From Paenibacillus prosopidis (GTDB lineage: Bacteria; Bacillota; Bacilli; Paenibacillales; Paenibacillaceae): a stretch of 64,000 nucleotides of DNA. The notes under the pieces are model-generated. The model did not search any database, was not told the DNA's origin, and saw nothing but the letters and a program-made list of their open reading frames with translations. Position 1 is the stretch's first letter; each line of letters begins with the position of its first letter. This document shows positions 60,093-64,000 of this stretch, in pieces. The position numbers were made by a program, and so were the translations under genes. The DNA is taken from positions 1 to 64,000 of the forward strand of contig NZ_QPJD01000003.1 in NCBI RefSeq assembly GCF_003337375.1, read 5' to 3'.

Positions 60093-60737
60093 ATGACGAT
60101 TATCGCACCTTCTATATTATCGGCTAATTTCGCACGGCTTGGCGAGGAGATTGGAGCAGCAGAAGCGGCAGGAGCGGATTGGATCCACGTCGATGTCATG
60201 GACGGACATTTTGTGCCGAATCTGACGTTTGGTCCACCGGTCATTGCTGCGGTGCGGCCGGCAACCTCGCTGCCCTTCGACGTTCATTTGATGATCGAGC
60301 GTCCGGAGCTGTCGATTGATGATTATATCGCAGCGGGAGCGGACCGTATTACGGTTCATGCAGAAGCGTGTGTGCATTTGCACAGAACCGTACATTATAT
60401 TAAAGAAAAAGGGCTTCCGGCCGGTGTAGCGATTAATCCGGCAACTCCTGTAGCTGTACTTGAGCCTATACTGCATGACTTGGATCTGGTGCTCATTATG
60501 ACGGTTAATCCAGGCTTTGGCGGACAAGCGTTCATCCCCTATTCGCTCGTCAAATTGCGCCAGCTGACTGCAATGCTGGACGAACGCGGACTGCACTCGG
60601 TTCATATCCAGGTGGATGGCGGCGTCAATCAGGAAACAGCGCCTCTCATCCGTGAAGCCGGAGCAAACGTGCTGGTAGCGGGGAACGCCGTATTTGGCGA
60701 GAAAGACCGTGCCGCGGCAATCGCGCGGCTGCGATAG
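60093..60737 (+). CDS. rpe: ribulose-phosphate 3-epimerase
   Basis: Rpe interconverts ribulose-5-phosphate and xylulose-5-phosphate in the pentose phosphate pathway. The 214-aa TIM-barrel protein begins [18 protein letters not shown] and contains [17 protein letters not shown] with the metal and catalytic Asp residues, [14 protein letters not shown], and VDGGVN. ACGGAGG precedes the ATG. The order prkC-rsgA-rpe is that of B. subtilis. Confidence 0.95.
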   Translation: MTIIAPSILSANFARLGEEIGAAEAAGADWIHVDVMDGHFVPNLTFGPPVIAAVRPATSLPFDVHLMIERPELSIDDYIAAGADRITVHAEACVHLHRTVHYIKEKGLPAGVAINPATPVAVLEPILHDLDLVLIMTVNPGFGGQAFIPYSLVKLRQLTAMLDERGLHSVHIQVDGGVNQETAPLIREAGANVLVAGNAVFGEKDRAAAIARLR

Positions 60738-60748
60738 GGCCGATAGCG

Positions 60749-61024
60749 ATGAACGAACGGTTAAAAACGACGTTTTGGCTGCTTGGCTACGCATTTCTAG
60801 CCGGTTTAATGCTTGCTATTTTCTCGATGATAACTGGGCTAACCAGGTATTTATTTTCCTTGCTGGCGCTATACATAGGCATACGGTTTTTTCGGAGATT
60901 TGAGACGACTGGGCTGAGGATCACGTTCATCGTCCTGGCGATCGTGTTTTATTTATTGCTGGCCATTATTATTGCCGCCGTTAATTATATACGGGATAAT
61001 CCCCAGGCAATAATGGGCGCTTAA
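60749..61024 (+). CDS. small membrane protein between rpe and spoVM
   Basis: A 91-aa hydrophobic protein with about three membrane helices (residues 8-30, 33-47 and 57-82) and a positively charged loop IRFFRRFETTGLR between helices two and three. I do not recognise a family. In B. subtilis thiamine pyrophosphokinase (yloS) follows rpe; this gene takes its place. The ribosome site is weak and the start lies 11 nt after the rpe stop, so translation is probably coupled. Confidence 0.65.
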   Translation: MNERLKTTFWLLGYAFLAGLMLAIFSMITGLTRYLFSLLALYIGIRFFRRFETTGLRITFIVLAIVFYLLLAIIIAAVNYIRDNPQAIMGA

Positions 61025-61145
61025 TTGGGCTTTCGCCTAAGTCGCACGCTGGAATAGGACGGACTGACGATGCATAGGATGGTTACATGAGCGTAGGTTC
61101 TTGTCACGGATCAATTCGATGAGCGTGTCTGAGGAGGGATGAGGC

Positions 61146-61226
61146 ATGAAATTTTATACAATTAAACTGCCGAAATTTTTGGGCGGGTTCGTAAAAGCAA
61201 TATTGAATACATTCCAAAAAAATTAG
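61146..61226 (+). CDS. spoVM: SpoVM, spore-coat anchoring peptide
   Basis: A 26-aa amphipathic peptide that localises to the curved forespore membrane and anchors SpoIVA, starting coat and cortex assembly. MKFYTIKLPKFLGGFVKAIL is almost the same as B. subtilis SpoVM, including Pro9 and the helix after it; the C-terminal part differs (NTFQKN). GGAGGG lies 7 nt before the ATG. Position before convergent rpmB is also as in B. subtilis. It shows that the organism forms endospores. Confidence 0.93.
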   Translation: MKFYTIKLPKFLGGFVKAILNTFQKN

Positions 61227-61267
61227 GTCCGATACTGCCGCCACCCTACGGCCGTGTTCGCGAAAAA

Positions 61268-61295
61268 AAAAGCACCTGAGCGCTCAGGTGCTTTT
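61268..61295. terminator. bidirectional terminator between spoVM and rpmB
   Basis: AAAAGCACCTGAG-CG-CTCAGGTGCTTTT is a perfect 13-bp palindromic stem, preceded by further A residues. It serves both convergent genes. Confidence 0.88.
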
Positions 61296-61315
61296 GTCTA
61301 TGGCCTTAGCCATCA

Positions 61316-61504
61316 TTATACGCGGGTAACTTTACCGGACTTCAGTGCGCGAGTGCTGACATAAACACGTTTCGGTTTACCGTCAACCAGGATGCGAACC
61401 TTCTGCACGTTTACGCCCCAAGAACGACGTGTTTTGTTGTTAGCGTGGGAAACGTTGTTACCTTTACCAGGTGCTTTACCTGTTAGAAAACATTTGCGGG
61501 ACAT
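61316..61504 (-). CDS. rpmB: 50S ribosomal protein L28
   Basis: A 62-aa basic ribosomal protein: [20 protein letters not shown] at the start, then [13 protein letters not shown] and the C-terminal [14 protein letters not shown]. It has one Cys near the start, so the zinc-type Cys pairs seen in some L28 forms are missing. AAGGAGGTG precedes the ATG. Its leader holds three copies of the palindromic element (variant type). Confidence 0.95.
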   Translation of the reverse strand: MSRKCFLTGKAPGKGNNVSHANNKTRRSWGVNVQKVRILVDGKPKRVYVSTRALKSGKVTRV

Positions 61505-61511
61505 GACTACA

Positions 61512-61640
61512 CCTCCTTCAAGTTTTGCGCATGCAAAACTATCTTCGTAAACATTGATTTAGTTATGCGTATGCAAAACTAACTTCTTGAGCATGCGCTT
61601 AGTTTTGCGTATGCAAAACTTCATTCGTAACGAAATTACA
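61512..61640 (-). repeat. 40-bp palindromic leader repeat array upstream of rpmB
   Basis: Three units with cores AGTTTTGCGCATGCAAAACT (61521-61540), AGTTATGCGTATGCAAAACT (61561-61580) and AGTTTTGCGTATGCAAAACT (61601-61620) lie exactly 40 bp apart. The spacers contain TTCGTAA-type sequence like those of the 38-bp arrays. The gene-proximal hairpin ends 3 nt before the AGGAGG (complement of 61512-61517) of rpmB, the same spacing as at acuC and ylbG. The arms are AGTTTTGC instead of AGGTTTGC. Confidence 0.88.
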
Positions 61641-61837
61641 TTTAAACACACTTGAATATCGTAACATAAACCTTTGTACTGTTCAACCTAAATATACATG
61701 ATTACCTGATCCTGACTGCAAGTGAAGTGCGTAAACATACATAACTACTGGATTTAATGAACGGACTTCTATAAAGGAGCCGTTTATAGTACAATGGTAC
61801 TTAGTCCATAATATATACAGTAAGGGAGTGTATTCCC

Positions 61838-62197
61838 ATGCCTCTGCAGCTAAGCACAGAACTCGGTTCCATACATATCACGGACAATTGCATAGCCGTC
61901 ATTGCAGGCTCTGCAGCCATGGATTGTTATGGACTTGTCGGAATGGCTTCACGTAAACAGCTTAAGGACGGAATTGCCGAGTTGCTCGGACGAGATAATT
62001 TGACCCGCGGCGTAGAAGTACGGCGGGAAAGTGAGAAGCTGCATATTGACCTTCACATCATTGTAAGCTATGGGACGAAAATTTCCGAGGTAGCGCATAA
62101 CATTCAATCCAAGGTGAAATATGTGCTGAATGACGTAATCGGTCTACAAGTGGAGCAAGTCCATATATTTGTTCAAGACGTAAGGGTATCCAAGTAG
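61838..62197 (+). CDS. yloU: Asp23/Gls24 family protein YloU
   Basis: A 119-aa Asp23-domain protein, paralogue of the gene at 24427. It begins LSTELGSIHITDNCIAVIAG and has VGMASRKQLKDGIAELLGRDN and LHIDLHIIVSYGTKISEVA. In Bacillus it lies just before yloV, as here (18 nt between). The 200 bp upstream (61641-61837) hold no gene; TACAAT at 61790-61795 may be its -10. AAGGGAGTG precedes the ATG by about 10 nt. It may act with FakA, but this is not shown. Confidence 0.9.
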   Translation: MPLQLSTELGSIHITDNCIAVIAGSAAMDCYGLVGMASRKQLKDGIAELLGRDNLTRGVEVRRESEKLHIDLHIIVSYGTKISEVAHNIQSKVKYVLNDVIGLQVEQVHIFVQDVRVSK

Positions 62198-62215
62198 CAG
62201 GAAGGGGAATTTTCG

Positions 62216-63988
62216 TTGAGTAAGCGCTCTATAAACGGATCTGATTTTGCCGCAATGGCACTGCTCGGGGCGGATTATTTGCAGCGTAACGCAGAGCACG
62301 TTAACGCATTAAATGTGTTTCCAGTGCCGGATGGCGATACGGGGACAAATATGAATTTAACGATGACCTCCGGCGTTCGTGAGCTGCGCAGCAAACCGTC
62401 CGCAAGCATTGGCAAAGCGACAGAAGCCCTGTCGAAAGGGCTGCTGATGGGGGCGCGGGGCAACTCAGGCGTCATTTTGTCGCAGCTGTTCCGCGGCTTC
62501 TCCAGGTCGCTGGCCGGCTTAGAGGAAGCGGGGACAGCACAGCTGGCAGCTGCGCTTCAGCATGGCGTCGATATGGCCTATAAAGCAGTCGTGAAGCCTG
62601 TGGAAGGTACGATTTTGACTGTAGCCAAAGAGGCAGCCAAGCACGCAGTGCAATATGCCCGCCGAACGAGCGACGTGTCTGAGCTTATGCGAGAGGTGCA
62701 TAAGAAGGCATACGAAGCGCTGCAACGGACGCCGGATTTACTGCCGGTTCTGAAGCAGGTTGGCGTAGTCGATTCGGGCGGACAAGGTCTCGTTTTCATC
62801 TATGAAGGCTTTGTACGCAGCTTGTCAGAAACCGATGGTAACGGATATCAAGATCATTATTCGATGCCGTCTGAAGCTGCTCCGCCTGAAGAGGTGGCTG
62901 TACCTGCCGCAAAACCGGTTATCCGCAAGCAGGAGCCGTTATCGGCGCAAGCGCGCTTAACGACAGAAGCGATCGAGTTTTTGTATGATATGGAATTTTT
63001 TATCAATCGCACGCTAAGCGGACATACAGGAGCATTTTTTGATGAATCCGCTTACAAACGTGCGTTGGGAAAAGACGGAGACTCGATTCTGGTTATAACG
63101 GAAGAAGATATTATTAAGGTACATGTTCACTCGCGCAAGCCTGGTGATGTGCTTAATCTATCGCTTCCTTACGGCGAGTTGACCGATATTCATATTTTGA
63201 ACATGCGGGAGCAGCATCGTGATTTGCTGGAGAATGAGCATGTTGATGTCAGCACTGCAGACTTCGCAGCGGCTGAGCTGCTGGCAGGGCAAGCTGTTCA
63301 AGGCGTTCCGCCCGGTCAAGTGTTTGAATGGGCTCCATTCGGCATTATCGCGGTCGCCATCGGAGAAGGAATTGAGGATATTTTTCTTGAAAATGACGTG
63401 GATACCGTCCTGTCTGGCGGACAGACGATGAATCCTAGCACGGAAGATTTCGTAAAGGCAATCGAGGCGTTGTCTGCGGAGCACATTTTCATTCTGCCTA
63501 ATAACGGAAATATTATTTTGGCGGCCGAGCAGGCTGCTGAGCTTAGCGAGCGCAATGTTACGGTTATTCCGACTCGAACGATTCCTCAAGGCTTGGCTGC
63601 CGTTCTTGCTTTCAAAGAAGAGGAAACGGCTGACCGCAACGCTGCATGGATGAAAAATGCAGCCGAGCAGGTGCTCTCAGGCCAAGTAACGAAAGCGGTC
63701 AGGGATACAAGCATTGAAGGCGTGGACATTCGTGAGGGCGATTATATCGGCATCAAAGAGAAGACGATCGTCGTTTCAAATGCAAGCTTACAGGAAGCCT
63801 GCCAATCGCTAATCGTCAGCATGCTGGAATCCGGCGGAGACCTGCTTACGATCCTGACCGGCGAGGGTGCTGAAGCAGCAGGTACGGCAACTCTGTGCGA
63901 ATGGATTGCCGAGCAATACCCTGAGCTGGAGCTCGAAGTGCAAAATGGCGGACAACCGCTGTATCCTTATGTGTTTGCAGTGGAATAA
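62216..63988 (+). CDS. fakA: fatty acid kinase catalytic subunit FakA (YloV, DAK2 domain)
   Basis: FakA phosphorylates fatty acids bound to a FakB protein, letting exogenous fatty acids enter phospholipids. The 590-aa protein has the N-terminal ATP-binding DAK2/DhaL domain (VFPVPDGDTGTNMNLTM near residues 35-50; GARGNSGVILSQLFRG near 82), a middle domain and a C-terminal DegV-like part with DTVLSGGQTMNPSTED and LPNNGNIILAA. The start is TTG, with AAGGGGAA upstream. It matches B. subtilis YloV in length and in order after yloU. The gene ends 12 nt before the window edge. Confidence 0.92.
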   Translation: MSKRSINGSDFAAMALLGADYLQRNAEHVNALNVFPVPDGDTGTNMNLTMTSGVRELRSKPSASIGKATEALSKGLLMGARGNSGVILSQLFRGFSRSLAGLEEAGTAQLAAALQHGVDMAYKAVVKPVEGTILTVAKEAAKHAVQYARRTSDVSELMREVHKKAYEALQRTPDLLPVLKQVGVVDSGGQGLVFIYEGFVRSLSETDGNGYQDHYSMPSEAAPPEEVAVPAAKPVIRKQEPLSAQARLTTEAIEFLYDMEFFINRTLSGHTGAFFDESAYKRALGKDGDSILVITEEDIIKVHVHSRKPGDVLNLSLPYGELTDIHILNMREQHRDLLENEHVDVSTADFAAAELLAGQAVQGVPPGQVFEWAPFGIIAVAIGEGIEDIFLENDVDTVLSGGQTMNPSTEDFVKAIEALSAEHIFILPNNGNIILAAEQAAELSERNVTVIPTRTIPQGLAAVLAFKEEETADRNAAWMKNAAEQVLSGQVTKAVRDTSIEGVDIREGDYIGIKEKTIVVSNASLQEACQSLIVSMLESGGDLLTILTGEGAEAAGTATLCEWIAEQYPELELEVQNGGQPLYPYVFAVE

Positions 63989-64000
63989 ATTGCAATCGTT

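Overview
The window looks like a chromosomal segment of a spore-forming, low-to-mid GC Firmicute, most likely Paenibacillaceae (Paenibacillus, Cohnella or a relative). The evidence is CcpA, SpoVM, RemA, RicF/YlbF and YlaN homologues, strong AGGAGG ribosome sites, frequent TTG/GTG starts, and a long block in the same order as the Bacillus subtilis yloA-yloV region. I see no rRNA, tRNA, insertion sequence, prophage or CRISPR array. The genus is inferred; no marker was compared by alignment.

Positions 1-11350 are a carbon-control region. A PTS EIICBA permease gene overlaps ptsI (no ptsH between). A DJ-1/PfpI protein, a VanZ-like protein, a zinc-ribbon protein, ccpA and mtnN follow. Then come acuC and acuA, divergent from acsA, whose leader carries a good CcpA (cre) site. 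Positions 11350-24870 hold envelope and signalling genes: a VOC protein, a class A penicillin-binding protein with C-terminal FN3 domains, the NfeD/flotillin pair, rpsD with a long leader, a GAF-GGDEF diguanylate cyclase, a lipoprotein, an M29 aminopeptidase, an HPr-like protein lacking the catalytic His, ylaN, a Ca2+/H+ exchanger and an Asp23 protein.

Positions 24880-36850 hold ftsW, a YugN-like gene, an M20 amidohydrolase, a CBS protein, a lipoprotein nuclease with a lamin-tail domain, an XPB-type helicase with its partner gene, ricF (ylbF), ylbG, an unknown gene, a LysR regulator and a PHP phosphoesterase. Positions 36930-63990 match the yloA-yloV block: rqcH, Ca2+-ATPase, (dapF, yitJ inserted), remA, gmk, rpoZ, (a poorly conserved island at 46.1-48.4 kb), coaBC, priA, def, fmt, rsmB, rlmN, prpC, prkC, rsgA, rpe, a small membrane protein, spoVM, rpmB, yloU and yloV/fakA. 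This block links ribosome rescue, translation start, rRNA modification and Ser/Thr phosphorylation.

The most unusual signal is a family of palindromic leader repeats. Tandem 38-bp units (40 bp in one variant), each with a core such as AGGTTTGCTGCGCAAACCT, sit directly before the Shine-Dalgarno sequence of acuC, ylbG and rpmB, with a single degenerate copy before the YugN-like gene. The last hairpin ends 3-4 nt from the AGGAGG in every case. The acuC and ylbG copies are almost identical although they lie 25 kb apart on opposite strands before unrelated genes. Nearly every convergent gene pair is separated by a long bidirectional hairpin terminator, and some of these overlap the stop codons.
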